Below are positions 33,204-41,201 of a stretch of DNA of 64,000 nt, piece by piece. Numbering within the stretch: position 1 is the stretch's first letter; each line of letters starts with the position of its first letter. The DNA comes from UBA4582 sp002389265 (GTDB taxonomy: Bacteria; Pseudomonadota; Gammaproteobacteria; Pseudomonadales; Azotimanducaceae), in NCBI GenBank assembly GCA_943788825.1, contig CALSRT010000002.1:930001-994000 (forward strand). The letters are read 5' to 3'. The position numbers were made by a program, and so were the translations under genes. Under the pieces are notes generated by a model that was not told where the DNA came from, did not search any database, and was given only the letters and a program-made list of their open reading frames with translations.

Positions 33204-34922
33204 CTAGTGGCCGGAGGTAACCCGGTCTACTTCTTCAAGGCTCGTGAGCCCATTTTTGACCTTAATCAGCGCCGACTGGAATATATTGTTGAAACCCTCC
33301 TCCTTACACACGTCTGCAATCTCTATAGAGTTGCCATCTTCCATGATGATCTTGGAAATTCGCGGTGTGATCTTCACCACCTCGTAGATCCCGACTCGGC
33401 CCTTATAGCCCCCGGAACATTTGGTGCAGCCCACGGGACCGTAGATATCGAAACCCTCGTCGAGGTCGGCTTCGGTAAAGCCCTTTTCAAGTAGGGCGTT
33501 TCTGGGGACTTCGATTTTCTTTTTGCAGTCGCATAACTTTCGGGCCAGGCGCTGGGCAATGATCAGATTTATCGACGTGGCCAGGTTGAACGCGGGTACG
33601 CCCATGTTCCGCAGGCGCGTAATGGTTTCAGGGGCGCTGTTGGTGTGCAGCGTTGACATGACCATGTGACCAGTCTGTGCGGCCTTAATAGAAATGTTGG
33701 CAGTTTCCAGGTCGCGAATTTCGCCGACCATGATGATGTCCGGATCCTGCCGCAGGAATGAGCGCAGCGCCTCGCCAAAATCAAGGCCAACCTTGATATT
33801 AACCGGGCACTGGTTGATCCCTTCAAGGTTGATTTCGACGGGATCTTCGGCGGTGGAGATATTCAGCTCTGGTGTGTTCAGAATATTAATGCCCGTATAC
33901 AGGGAGACGGTTTTGCCGCTGCCGGTGGGACCGGTCACCAGAAACATGCCTTGAGGCTTGTTCAACGCTTCCAGATAGAGCGCCTTTTGATCCGCCTCAT
34001 AACCCAAGGCATCAATGCCCATTTTGGCGCTGCTGGGGTCGAGAATCCGCAGACAAATTTTCTCACCAAACAGTACGGGTAGCGTGTTAACTCGAAAGTC
34101 GATGGCTTTGGTCTTGGAAATTTTTAACTTGATTCGACCGTCTTGTGGGACTCGACGCTCAGAGATGTCCATTTGCGACATCACCTTCAGACGGGCGGAA
34201 ATACGCGGCGCCAAATTAACCGGTGGTCGTGCCACCTCATGGAGTATGCCGTCGGTGCGATAGCGCACGCGATAGGCCTTCTCGAAAGGCTCGAAATGCA
34301 GATCTGAAGAACCCAGACGAATTGCGTCCATCAACATCTTGTTGATAAAGCGCACCACTGGCGTGTCGTCAATGGCCTTGCCTGGGTCTTCATCATCCTG
34401 TTTGCCGCCCCCTTCTTCTGCCGACTCCATGTCAAGATCGACATCGTCTTCGCCCAGATTGCCGAGTCCACCACCTTCCTGAGATTCCAAAAATGCATCA
34501 ATAAAGGCCGACAACTGATTTTCATCCACCAGCACTTCTTCGGTAGAAATGCCTGTATGAAACTTAATCTCGTCTAGACCTTTGCGATTGGTGGGGTCGG
34601 ACACGGCGACAAATAAGCGATTGCCGCGGTGAAAAATGGGAATGGCGTGATTGGCCCGAATCAACTTTTCGTCCACAAGGTTCTTGGGGAGTGATTCCAA
34701 TTCCAGTGCGGAGATGTCCAGCAGTGGCGTGCCAAACTCCTCAGAGGCTGAGTTGGCGATGTCTCGGGCGCTGACCAGCTTGTTTTGGACTAAGTGAGTC
34801 ACAAATGGGACTCGAGTTTTGGCCGCCTCCTGTGAAGCGGCCCGGGCTGCGGCGTCGTCCAGTAGTTTGTCTTCCACCAGTCGCCGTGCAAGCCCGCTGA
34901 GTTGTAAAGGGTTTGCTGCCAT
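33204..34922 (-). CDS. pilB: Type IV pilus extension ATPase PilB
   Basis: This 572-residue secretion ATPase powers pilus extension. It has an N-terminal MshEN-like domain (residues about 1-145), which in some relatives binds c-di-GMP, an acidic linker (about 148-185), then the motor. Walker A GPTGSGKT is at 331-338, with DPDIIMVGEIRD as Walker B and the His box TGHMVMSTLHTN. A C-terminal zinc site (CDCKKK and CTKC) is typical of PilB. It heads the pilB-pilC-pilD-coaE-yacG operon. Confidence 0.96.
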   Translation of the reverse strand: MAANPLQLSGLARRLVEDKLLDDAAARAASQEAAKTRVPFVTHLVQNKLVSARDIANSASEEFGTPLLDISALELESLPKNLVDEKLIRANHAIPIFHRGNRLFVAVSDPTNRKGLDEIKFHTGISTEEVLVDENQLSAFIDAFLESQEGGGLGNLGEDDVDLDMESAEEGGGKQDDEDPGKAIDDTPVVRFINKMLMDAIRLGSSDLHFEPFEKAYRVRYRTDGILHEVARPPVNLAPRISARLKVMSQMDISERRVPQDGRIKLKISKTKAIDFRVNTLPVLFGEKICLRILDPSSAKMGIDALGYEADQKALYLEALNKPQGMFLVTGPTGSGKTVSLYTGINILNTPELNISTAEDPVEINLEGINQCPVNIKVGLDFGEALRSFLRQDPDIIMVGEIRDLETANISIKAAQTGHMVMSTLHTNSAPETITRLRNMGVPAFNLATSINLIIAQRLARKLCDCKKKIEVPRNALLEKGFTEADLDEGFDIYGPVGCTKCSGGYKGRVGIYEVVKITPRISKIIMEDGNSIEIADVCKEEGFNNIFQSALIKVKNGLTSLEEVDRVTSGH

Positions 34923-35290
34923 AACAATAGTGTCCTGCGTTGAACCCGCTACCTGCTGCCGAAAAATGGGCTAAGTAAAGCTGCAAATCTGACGCAACAG
35001 CAGGGCGACGAAAGCTGAAAGCTTACCTTTGGTATCTTCATATGTCGATAGGTAAATATATGTAACTTTATGCGGAGCGACATTCAGGGTAATGGCTGCG
35101 GCGAGAGAGACCGATTTAGGTGGCAGTTTTCTTGGCAATAGTTGGCTGGCTCGGTCACATTGTGACCTTTTGCGGCGCAGTAGGTTATCCATCATTCGCA
35201 GCGCGAATACGGAGTCACGTTCCTTGGTACATCCCTGTAGAGGTTGCATCTACTGGGCCTTCGACGATTTCTGATAAATGGCCAGGGGTA
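34923..35290. other. Divergent regulatory region between pilB and pilA
   Basis: No coding sequence is supported here. A perfect 15-bp palindrome GGTCACA-T-TGTGACC at 35153-35167 lies about 125 bp upstream of the sigma-54 promoter. That is a reasonable place for an activator, but I do not recognise it as a known PilR site. The start of the pilB operon must also lie here; I could not identify its promoter. Confidence 0.5.
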
Positions 35291-35307
35291 TTGGCATGGT
35301 AGTTGCG
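35291..35307 (+). promoter_or_regulatory. Sigma-54 (RpoN) promoter of pilA
   Basis: TTGGCATGGTAGTTGCG fits the -24/-12 consensus, with GG at 35293-35294 and GC at 35305-35306 and the required 10 bp between them. Expected start near 35317, about 67 nt before the pilA ATG. pilA of Pseudomonas is likewise RpoN- and PilR-dependent. Confidence 0.8.
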
Positions 35308-35383
35308 AAATATCAACCAGACTGCTGATAAGCGTTACCAAAGCGAGACAGTCAAAAACATTATTTAACCGGAGTGTGTGCAC

Positions 35384-35814
35384 ATGAATAAGCAATTACA
35401 AAAGGGTTTTACCTTAATCGAACTGATGATCGTGGTCGCGATCATCGGTATTCTGGCCGCCGTCGCGCTGCCAGCGTATCAGGACTATATCAAGACGGCG
35501 AATATGGCGCGTGTGACCAGCAATTATGAAGAAGCTGTTCGTGTGACCAAGGCAACCTTTTCCAAGGGCGCGACTCGGCGAGCATTGGGTTTAGGTGATG
35601 ACAGTACCTAGCTGACGATGCTGGTTGGATTGGTGTCTATGGTTCTACTTATCTAGCACCGGGTGGTGGTGCTGCTTATATAGGATGTCTGGCAGCGGAT
35701 AATGACTAGCACGGCGCAATCGGCGTGTGGCTTCAGCAGGGTCCACGTCAGGTTATTCTGACAATGCCCACATATGCTGATTTTCCTGCGACTAGAACAA
35801 GAGACCGATCATAG
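35384..35814 (+). pseudogene. pilA: Major type IV pilin PilA, broken by a frameshift and a stop
   Basis: The N terminus is a canonical prepilin: MNKQLQKG then FTLIELMIVVAIIGILAAVALPAYQDY. The frame ends at TAG 35609-35611. Shifting frame at that point recovers pilin-like sequence from 35611: ADDAGWIGVYGSTYLAPGGGAAYIG, then a TAG at 35707-35709, then HGAIGVWLQQGPRQVILTMPTYADF and a final TAG at 35812. The WxxxxGxxxAPGGGxAY and GAIGV patterns match the C-terminal half of intact gammaproteobacterial pilins. Two lesions argue for true decay rather than one sequencing error. If translated, only about 75 residues would be made. Confidence 0.8.
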
Positions 35815-35879
35815 CTGTGAATGGGGTGGCTAGTTAACGCCTTTCTCAAATGCAGAGGCTTTAGTCTAACCTGTTGTAC

Positions 35880-35914
35880 AAAAACCGGCCGAACTTTGTT
35901 TGGTCGGTTTTTTT
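35880..35914 (+). terminator. Rho-independent terminator after pilA
   Basis: AAAACCGGCCGAAC and GTTTGGTCGGTTTT form a stem with few mismatches over a short TTT-type loop, followed by a T-run. It probably ended the pilA transcript. Confidence 0.75.
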
Positions 35915-35978
35915 GTAGGTTCAGAAGCAAGACTGACATCGAGCCCAGCCCAGCGGTAATGACAATCAGGTGAATTTA

Positions 35979-36434
35979 ATGGAAACAGTGCCTATATATC
36001 TTGAAAGCGATGATGAAAAAATACTCGCCTTATCTGCGCAGATAAACCTTGGAGCAAGTTATAGGCAACGGCGGGCGGGTTTTACACTGATTGAATTGAT
36101 TATCGCGGTTGCCATCATTGGGATACTGGCGGTGATTGCCCTACCAATGTATTCCGGTTACGTGGATACGGCTCGGCGTAGTGTGATGAATGACAATATC
36201 ACCAGCATTCGCTTGTTTGAGGAAGATTATAAGCTGGAAACGGGCAGTTACTTTGCCGGTGACCATGATCCGGCCGACCCTGATGCGGCAACGGGGCTCA
36301 AGGCCAATATCGGTTGGTCACCGGGATCAGCAACGGATCGAATCAAGTATGAAGTGACGCTCGTCGGCGCTGGGTTTTCGGTGACGGCTACGCATCTGGA
36401 CTTTGATAATACGGTGGTGACACGAGCATTTTGA
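35979..36434 (+). CDS. Type IV pilin-like protein with long leader (PilE-like minor pilin)
   Basis: A 151-residue prepilin from ATG 35979, which has AGGTGA upstream. The class III motif RRAG|FTLIELIIAVAIIGILAVIALPMYSGY is clear, but the cleaved leader would be 34 residues, far longer than the usual 6-10. The leader is rich in acidic residues. The mature part is about 117 residues, ending NTVVTRAF, with no Cys pair. An internal start closer to the cleavage site is possible, but I see no ATG there. It may be a minor pilin or a replacement major pilin now that pilA is broken. Confidence 0.8.
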   Translation: METVPIYLESDDEKILALSAQINLGASYRQRRAGFTLIELIIAVAIIGILAVIALPMYSGYVDTARRSVMNDNITSIRLFEEDYKLETGSYFAGDHDPADPDAATGLKANIGWSPGSATDRIKYEVTLVGAGFSVTATHLDFDNTVVTRAF

Positions 36435-36540
36435 GTTGAGGTTGTTAGCGTATCCTAGGGGTTAGGCGTGAACTACGTCACTGCTCAGGCGCGGTGGTGG
36501 TTTGTTGATGGTTTGGGATATGGGGCGCGGGCGGAGGTCA
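36435..36540. other. Spacer between second pilin and repeat array
   Basis: Non-coding as far as I can see; it leads into the repeat array that ends at tRNA-Thr. No terminator is evident after the pilin gene. Confidence 0.4.
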
Positions 36541-36678
36541 GTTCAATGGTCCGACGGCTTGGCTTCGACCACTTGTGCTGGTCTTTGGGTTGTCTGTCGC
36601 TTTTTGCGGGGCAAGACGACTGCTGGCGTTAATATATTATGCGCCGCGAAAGATAGGAAGTTGGCGCGGGAAGGAGGG
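36541..36678. repeat. tRNA-Thr-linked repeat, diverged copy
   Basis: This stretch matches the two copies downstream in order of elements (GACCACTTGTGCTGGTC hairpin, CTTTGGGTTG, a TTTTTGC/GCAA hairpin, CTGCTGGCG, AGATAGGAAGT). It ends with a 13-of-16 match to the tRNA-Thr 3' end at 36662-36677. It is clearly older than the other copies. Confidence 0.65.
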
Positions 36679-36680
36679 GT

Positions 36681-36816
36681 CGACGGTCCGACGTATCGGC
36701 CTGCGACCACTTGTACTGGTCTTTGGGTTGCCTCTCGTAGTTTTGCTGTGCAAAACCACTGCCGGCCTTCCTATTTTTCGCTTCGCGAAAAATAGGAAGT
36801 TGGTGCCGGAAAGAGG
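36681..36816. repeat. tRNA-Thr-linked repeat, copy A
   Basis: A 136-bp unit that recurs exactly 156 bp downstream with one mismatch. From left to right on + it holds hairpin GACCA/TGGTC, GCCTCTCG, hairpin TTTTGC-TGT-GCAAAA, ACTGCCGGC, a 14-bp stem at 36768-36798 and a perfect 16-bp copy of the tRNA-Thr 3' end at 36801-36816. Confidence 0.9.
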
Positions 36817-36836
36817 GGATCGACGGTTCGACGCCT

Positions 36837-36972
36837 CGACGGTCCGACGTATCGGCCTGCGACCACTTGTACTGGTCTTTGGGTTGCCTCTCGTAATTTT
36901 GCTGTGCAAAACCACTGCCGGCCTTCCTATTTTTCGCTTCGCGAAAAATAGGAAGTTGGTGCCGGAAAGAGG
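36837..36972. repeat. tRNA-Thr-linked repeat, copy B (overlaps the tRNA 3' end)
   Basis: Second copy of the 136-bp unit; its last 16 bp (36957-36972) are the real 3' end of tRNA-Thr including CCA. Copies A and B are separated by a 20-bp spacer that resembles the sequence at the start of the unit. Confidence 0.9.
36924..36954 (-). terminator. Perfect 14-bp hairpin just 3' of tRNA-Thr
   Basis: TTCCTATTTTTCGC (36924-36937) and GCGAAAAATAGGAA (36941-36954) pair perfectly over a 3-base loop, 2 bp from the tRNA CCA end. It is probably the terminator or processing hairpin of tRNA-Thr, though there is no T-run after the stem on the minus strand. Confidence 0.5.
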
Positions 36973-37032
36973 ACTCGAACCTCCGACCAATTGCTTACGA
37001 AGCAACTGCTCTACCAACTGAGCTATCCCGGC
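36957..37032 (-). tRNA. tRNA-Thr (anticodon CGT)
   Basis: A 76-nt cloverleaf with encoded CCA. Acceptor stem GCCGGGA pairs with TTCCGGC; D stem GCTC/GAGC; anticodon stem GTTGC/GCAAT around loop TTCGTAA, giving CGU; T stem GGAGG/CCTCT around TTCGAGT. In Pseudomonas aeruginosa a tRNA-Thr gene also sits between the pilin genes and nadC. Confidence 0.96.
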
Positions 37033-37100
37033 GTCGAGCAATTATAACCTGATTTTTTTGACGCTGTAAGCTATTCAAATCGAACCCTGAGTGCCCTGCA

Positions 37101-39020
37101 ATGACAAAAAGCCTTTCACTACCCCACGGCATGCTGGCGCTGATATTCGCCCTGGCGCTGCTTTACGATGGCAACCCGGTGCTGGCCTTGAGTTGTCTGG
37201 TGTTACTGACACTGACCGGCTTGGTGATGATCTGGCCCAAGCTCAACGGCGAAGCCTTTGCCTGGTCCCGGGTTCATTGGGCGTTATTGGCATATCTCGC
37301 CTGGCAGAGTTGTCTGGTGTTCTTGAGTATCGTGCCGGAAAATTCCTTATTGATGTATGGCGTGTGGGTGTCGCTGGTGGTGGTGACTTACGCGACGGTG
37401 GCGCTAGACGGGGCCGGCTGGCGGCGAGTGTTTGGTTTTTTTCTGGTAGCAGGGCTGCTTACGGCAATCTGGGGGATTGTCGAATCCGTGGTCACAGGTA
37501 TCCGGGCTAATGGCCCCATTGTTGACCCGAACGCCTGGGCGGCGTTGAACAATTTGTTCTTCTTTATGATGCTCGCGGTTTTTCTGACAGTCCCGCGTCT
37601 GCGCTGGTTAAGCTTGGTAGTGATGCTGGTGTTTGCCGTAGCCGTATTTGCCAGCGCGTCACGAATGGGTTTTGGTGTGTTTGTCAGCGGTCTTCTGTTG
37701 GTTGCCTTATTGGTCTGGCGCTTTCGTGATCTAAGGCTGCCAATGGTTGTCTTGAATGCTGCTTTAGTACTTTGTTTTACCGGATTGTCAGCAACTGAGG
37801 CGATACCGGTTAAGGCGGAAACCCATATCAATGTCGAGCGTGGTGACTACACCGTCAGGTTCTCCATGTGGCGCGCGGCCCTGGATATCAGCGCCGAGCA
37901 CCCCATTGTCGGCGTCGGTCCGGGCACCTTTAATCTGCATTATCCAAAATATATGGAGGTAATAGATGGTGGAACAACCGGCTCCTTTGTCCATAACGAC
38001 TATCTGCAGTTTCTGGCGGAAGGTGGGCCGCTGTTACTGGGTTTCCTACTGCTGTTCACCGGCTATTTAATCTATCACTTGGTGGATTCGGGTTGGCGGG
38101 TGTTGCGGGGTGACAGGTCTCAACTTGAGCCGCTGATATTAGTGGTGGGCATGGGGGCGGTGCTGGGTCAGTGCCTGATGAACTTTCCGCTTTATCTGAT
38201 TCAGGTGCAGATGTTGATGGGTCTGGCGTTGGCTCGGCTGATCACGCTTAAGGCGCGAGTATATCGAACCCAATTACGTTTTGAATCTGCCTGGCTCAGT
38301 AAGGCCAGCGCATTGATTATTGCGCTGTTGGTGACCACTGTGTCGGTGCTGGACGGTCTGGGTTTCGACATCGTCTATCAGCGCTCAATCCCCCTGGTGC
38401 GGGATATTCACAGCAGTCCGTCGGCCTATTATCAAACCATGGCGTTTTTGCGGGCGGCAAGAAGCCTCAACTCTCGCACACGCATTGCCATGGCGAGGCT
38501 CTATCGGCTGAATTTCGATCATGAGACAGACCCGGATGTTCGGTATTCACTGGCTGTTGCTGTGGCGCTGGAATACCAGGCGGCACTGCGCATCAACCCC
38601 TACCATTCCGGCGTCAGGCGCCAGTTCGCTGAATTTTTAGAGCAAAACCCTGAGCTTCTGGCGTTACCGGAAATTGAACTGACGCCTTTGCAACACTTTG
38701 AAATGGCGGTGGCCCTGTGGCCCATCGCCGTGGACGTGCAGTTGGCTTTTATCGATTTTCTCGAACGTAATGGCCAGCCAGAAGCGGCCTATAAGGTGCT
38801 CACCGGCGATGCGCTGAAATGGGTCAATAAGCAGCAAGACTACTTTGTGAGTAACCGCGAACGGGTCTGCGCTCTGTTGATCCAGCGGGCCCAGGCGCGC
38901 CATGACCTGCCGGCGCTGGAAAAATTGGTGGCGACAGTGGACCCGCTGATTATTAATAAAGTGATGTGGGACTTACGTGCTGAAAAAACCGCGGTGACCA
39001 GTGCTTCGCCGAGTTTCTAG
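37101..39020 (+). CDS. Wzy_C/O-antigen ligase family membrane protein, candidate pilin O-glycosyltransferase
   Basis: The 639-residue protein has about twelve hydrophobic helices in residues 10-430 and a soluble C-terminal part (about 430-639) with helical, TPR-like composition. The Wzy_C signature is seen as HPIVGVGPGTFNLHYPKY and FVHNDYLQFLAEGG. Such proteins move lipid-linked glycans onto lipid A (WaaL), onto growing polymers (Wzy) or onto pilins (PilO/TfpO, PglL). The locus between tRNA-Thr and nadC beside the pilins favours the last, as in group I P. aeruginosa strains, but specificity cannot be read from sequence. Confidence 0.8.
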   Translation: MTKSLSLPHGMLALIFALALLYDGNPVLALSCLVLLTLTGLVMIWPKLNGEAFAWSRVHWALLAYLAWQSCLVFLSIVPENSLLMYGVWVSLVVVTYATVALDGAGWRRVFGFFLVAGLLTAIWGIVESVVTGIRANGPIVDPNAWAALNNLFFFMMLAVFLTVPRLRWLSLVVMLVFAVAVFASASRMGFGVFVSGLLLVALLVWRFRDLRLPMVVLNAALVLCFTGLSATEAIPVKAETHINVERGDYTVRFSMWRAALDISAEHPIVGVGPGTFNLHYPKYMEVIDGGTTGSFVHNDYLQFLAEGGPLLLGFLLLFTGYLIYHLVDSGWRVLRGDRSQLEPLILVVGMGAVLGQCLMNFPLYLIQVQMLMGLALARLITLKARVYRTQLRFESAWLSKASALIIALLVTTVSVLDGLGFDIVYQRSIPLVRDIHSSPSAYYQTMAFLRAARSLNSRTRIAMARLYRLNFDHETDPDVRYSLAVAVALEYQAALRINPYHSGVRRQFAEFLEQNPELLALPEIELTPLQHFEMAVALWPIAVDVQLAFIDFLERNGQPEAAYKVLTGDALKWVNKQQDYFVSNRERVCALLIQRAQARHDLPALEKLVATVDPLIINKVMWDLRAEKTAVTSASPSF

Positions 39021-39022
39021 GC

Positions 39023-39874
39023 TCAGCGAAACCGCATGGATAAATCCACGGCCTGGCAGTGTTTGGTCAGCGCGCCAATGGAGACGAAATGGACCCCGGT
39101 CTCGGCAATGGCCACCAAGTCCGTCTCCGACTCGATGCCGCCGGAGGCCTCGAGTTTGATGGTGGCGGGCACCTGGCTGACGGCGTCGCGCATATCCGTC
39201 AGGGTAAAATTATCCAGCATGATCCAGTCGGGTTGGGCGATCAGCGCTTCCTGGAATTCCGGCATATTTTCGACTTCGACTTCGACCTTGCATCCCGGGT
39301 GTAGCTGGCGTGCCCGTTGAATGGCCCGAGTGATGGAGCCGCAAGCTTGAATATGATTTTCCTTGATGAGGAATGCGTCAAATAAACCGATCCGATGATT
39401 CAATCCACCACCGCAGGCTACCGCATACTTTTGAGCCAGCCTTAGACCTGGCAGGGTTTTACGGGTATCCAACAGCCGGGTTTGAGTGTGCTTGATCAGA
39501 TCGCTGTAGTGCCGGGTTCGGGTTGCGGTGCCCGAGAGGGTCTGCAGGAAGTTCAGGGCCGTGCGCTCGCCAGTTAATATTTGGCGCGCGTGACCTGTCA
39601 CGGTAAACAGTAATTGATTCGGGGCAACCAGGTCGCCATCGTCCACTTGCCAGTCCAGGGTCAGGCTCGGGTCTAGCTGACGAAATACTTCCGTGACCCA
39701 GGGTCGACCGCAGATTACAGCCTTCTCGCGGGTGATCACGGCGGCGTTGGCGGTGGTCTCAATATCAATTAATTCTGCGGTAATATCGCCGGTGCCGCAG
39801 TCTTCAGCGAGTGCGCGGGCGACGGTGTCAACCAGGTCGGCGAATAAATCTTTGGTGGTATCCAGGTTTGGCAT
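39023..39874 (-). CDS. nadC: Nicotinate-nucleotide pyrophosphorylase (carboxylating)
   Basis: The 283-residue quinolinate phosphoribosyltransferase makes nicotinate mononucleotide in NAD synthesis. Blocks include EDCGTGDITAELI at the N terminus, LNFLQTLSGTAT, LLDTRKTLPGLRLAQKYAV and GGGLNHRIGLFDAFLIKENH. The C-terminal LEASGGI segment holds the phosphate-binding site. It converges with the ligase gene (2-bp gap) and follows the aspartic protease gene by 5 bp. Confidence 0.97.
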   Translation of the reverse strand: MPNLDTTKDLFADLVDTVARALAEDCGTGDITAELIDIETTANAAVITREKAVICGRPWVTEVFRQLDPSLTLDWQVDDGDLVAPNQLLFTVTGHARQILTGERTALNFLQTLSGTATRTRHYSDLIKHTQTRLLDTRKTLPGLRLAQKYAVACGGGLNHRIGLFDAFLIKENHIQACGSITRAIQRARQLHPGCKVEVEVENMPEFQEALIAQPDWIMLDNFTLTDMRDAVSQVPATIKLEASGGIESETDLVAIAETGVHFVSIGALTKHCQAVDLSMRFR

Positions 39875-39879
39875 AATGA

Positions 39880-40392
39880 TTATTCCAGGTATTGAGTCAG
39901 GGTCAGGGAATCGCCCCGCTGAATAAATTCGATTTGTTTCAGGGCACTCATGCCCAGCAAAATTTGTGAGGCTTGCATGGCCGGATTGATGCTGGCGCGC
40001 ACATCAAACAGCGTAATAGCGCCAATGCTCAGTTCATCCAGTCGGGTTTCATAGACAGTGATGGGGCCATTGGCGGTCATGGCCCGCATAGGTCTGCCGC
40101 GGCTGATGTTCAATGATCCTGCTATTATCTCAGGGATAACCACGTCAGTGGCACCGGTATCCAGTAAAAACTCTGCTGGCTGGCGATTGATCGTGCCCGT
40201 TACCAGATAATGGCCAGCACGATTACGCGCCAGTTCCACCTGATGCTGGGCTTGGCTGCTGTGGCTGACGGGTAGCTGATTCGGGTTGCGCTGCCGGTCT
40301 TCGACGTCGGCAAAAAACATGGTCAGCAAGCCCATACCGACGGCGCAGGCCAGGATCATCATGCCACGTCCTAATGTTTGTGTTTCCATCAA
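39880..40392 (-). CDS. Membrane-anchored retropepsin-like aspartic protease
   Basis: This 170-residue protein has an N-terminal membrane helix (about residues 8-28) and one retropepsin-like domain. The catalytic motif is FLLDTGATDVVIP with Asp78; the flap side reads ILLGMSALKQIEF. Single-domain enzymes of this clan AA group (TIGR02281-like) must dimerise. The natural substrate is unknown. It lies directly upstream of nadC, as in Pseudomonas, and is divergent from ampD. Confidence 0.85.
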   Translation of the reverse strand: MMETQTLGRGMMILACAVGMGLLTMFFADVEDRQRNPNQLPVSHSSQAQHQVELARNRAGHYLVTGTINRQPAEFLLDTGATDVVIPEIIAGSLNISRGRPMRAMTANGPITVYETRLDELSIGAITLFDVRASINPAMQASQILLGMSALKQIEFIQRGDSLTLTQYLE

Positions 40393-40516
40393 TTGCCTGC
40401 GAATCAGTCAGTGTTAGCAATGCAGGCGAGATTAACACATTACCGGGGTTCAGCGCCCGTGAGATGCCCGACTGTGTTAGAATATTTGCCATTATAAGGT
40501 AGGGCAAACAGAGCCT

Positions 40517-41083
40517 ATGGAAATCGATCATGGCTGGCTAGATGCTGCCGAACCGCAGCCAAGCCCAAATTGCGATACGCGTCCGAGCGCTGAGATCAGC
40601 TTGATTGTCGTGCACGGTATCAGTCTGCCCGCCGGTCACTTCGGCAGCGCCTATGTGCCGGATTTATTTCTCAATCGGTTGGATGTTTGCGCCCATCCCG
40701 ATTTCGCAGATTTGGTGGGGGTTTGTGTTTCCAGTCATCTGTTGATTCGTCGAGACGGCCAGTTAATCCAATTTGTGCCCTTTCACGAGCGGGCCTGGCA
40801 CGCGGGTGAGTCGAGTTTTCGAGGCAGACCGGGGTGCAATGATTTTTCGGTGGGTATCGAACTGGAAGGCACTGATCACTCGGGTTACGACCTGAAGCAA
40901 TATCAGCAACTGGCCGCTGTGTGTCGATTGCTGCTGGCAACCTGGCAGATTCCCGCGGATCATATTGTTGGCCACAGCGATATTGCGCCGGGCCGTAAAA
41001 CCGATCCAGGACCCCAGTTCGACTGGGCTGAATTTCGTACCATGCTAGCGGCGGATCCCAGCGCTTTTGATTCTGTTCGTTAG
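40517..41083 (+). CDS. ampD: 1,6-anhydro-N-acetylmuramyl-L-alanine amidase AmpD
   Basis: The 188-residue cytoplasmic zinc amidase removes peptides from anhydro-muropeptides during wall recycling. Zinc ligands are His33 (IVVHGIS), His153 (VGHSDIAPGRKTDPG) and Asp163; Lys161 is the conserved catalytic-site Lys. Loss of AmpD derepresses AmpC beta-lactamase in species with ampR-ampC, but those genes are not in this window. ampE follows after 118 bp. Confidence 0.95.
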   Translation: MEIDHGWLDAAEPQPSPNCDTRPSAEISLIVVHGISLPAGHFGSAYVPDLFLNRLDVCAHPDFADLVGVCVSSHLLIRRDGQLIQFVPFHERAWHAGESSFRGRPGCNDFSVGIELEGTDHSGYDLKQYQQLAAVCRLLLATWQIPADHIVGHSDIAPGRKTDPGPQFDWAEFRTMLAADPSAFDSVR

Positions 41084-41201
41084 CGGTTGAATGGGGCCTT
41101 GTATGAGCAGGTTTATGAGCACTTTTAGATAACACTTCATATTCGCATTACTATTAACTTTTTATCAGCGTTACAGTGAGTCTCTACAGTAGAGGTCAAG
41201 T

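Noticed and set aside
36502..37021. Plus-strand open frames of 97 and 148 codons across the repeat array
   Set aside because: They repeat the same peptide with each DNA repeat unit and end in the tRNA; this is repeat structure, not protein selection.
36637..37041. A 134-codon minus-strand frame reading through tRNA-Thr and the repeat array (LVEQLLRKQLVGG-type sequence)
   Set aside because: It is a translation of tRNA and repeat DNA. Proteins of this kind are a well-known false call downstream of tRNA genes.
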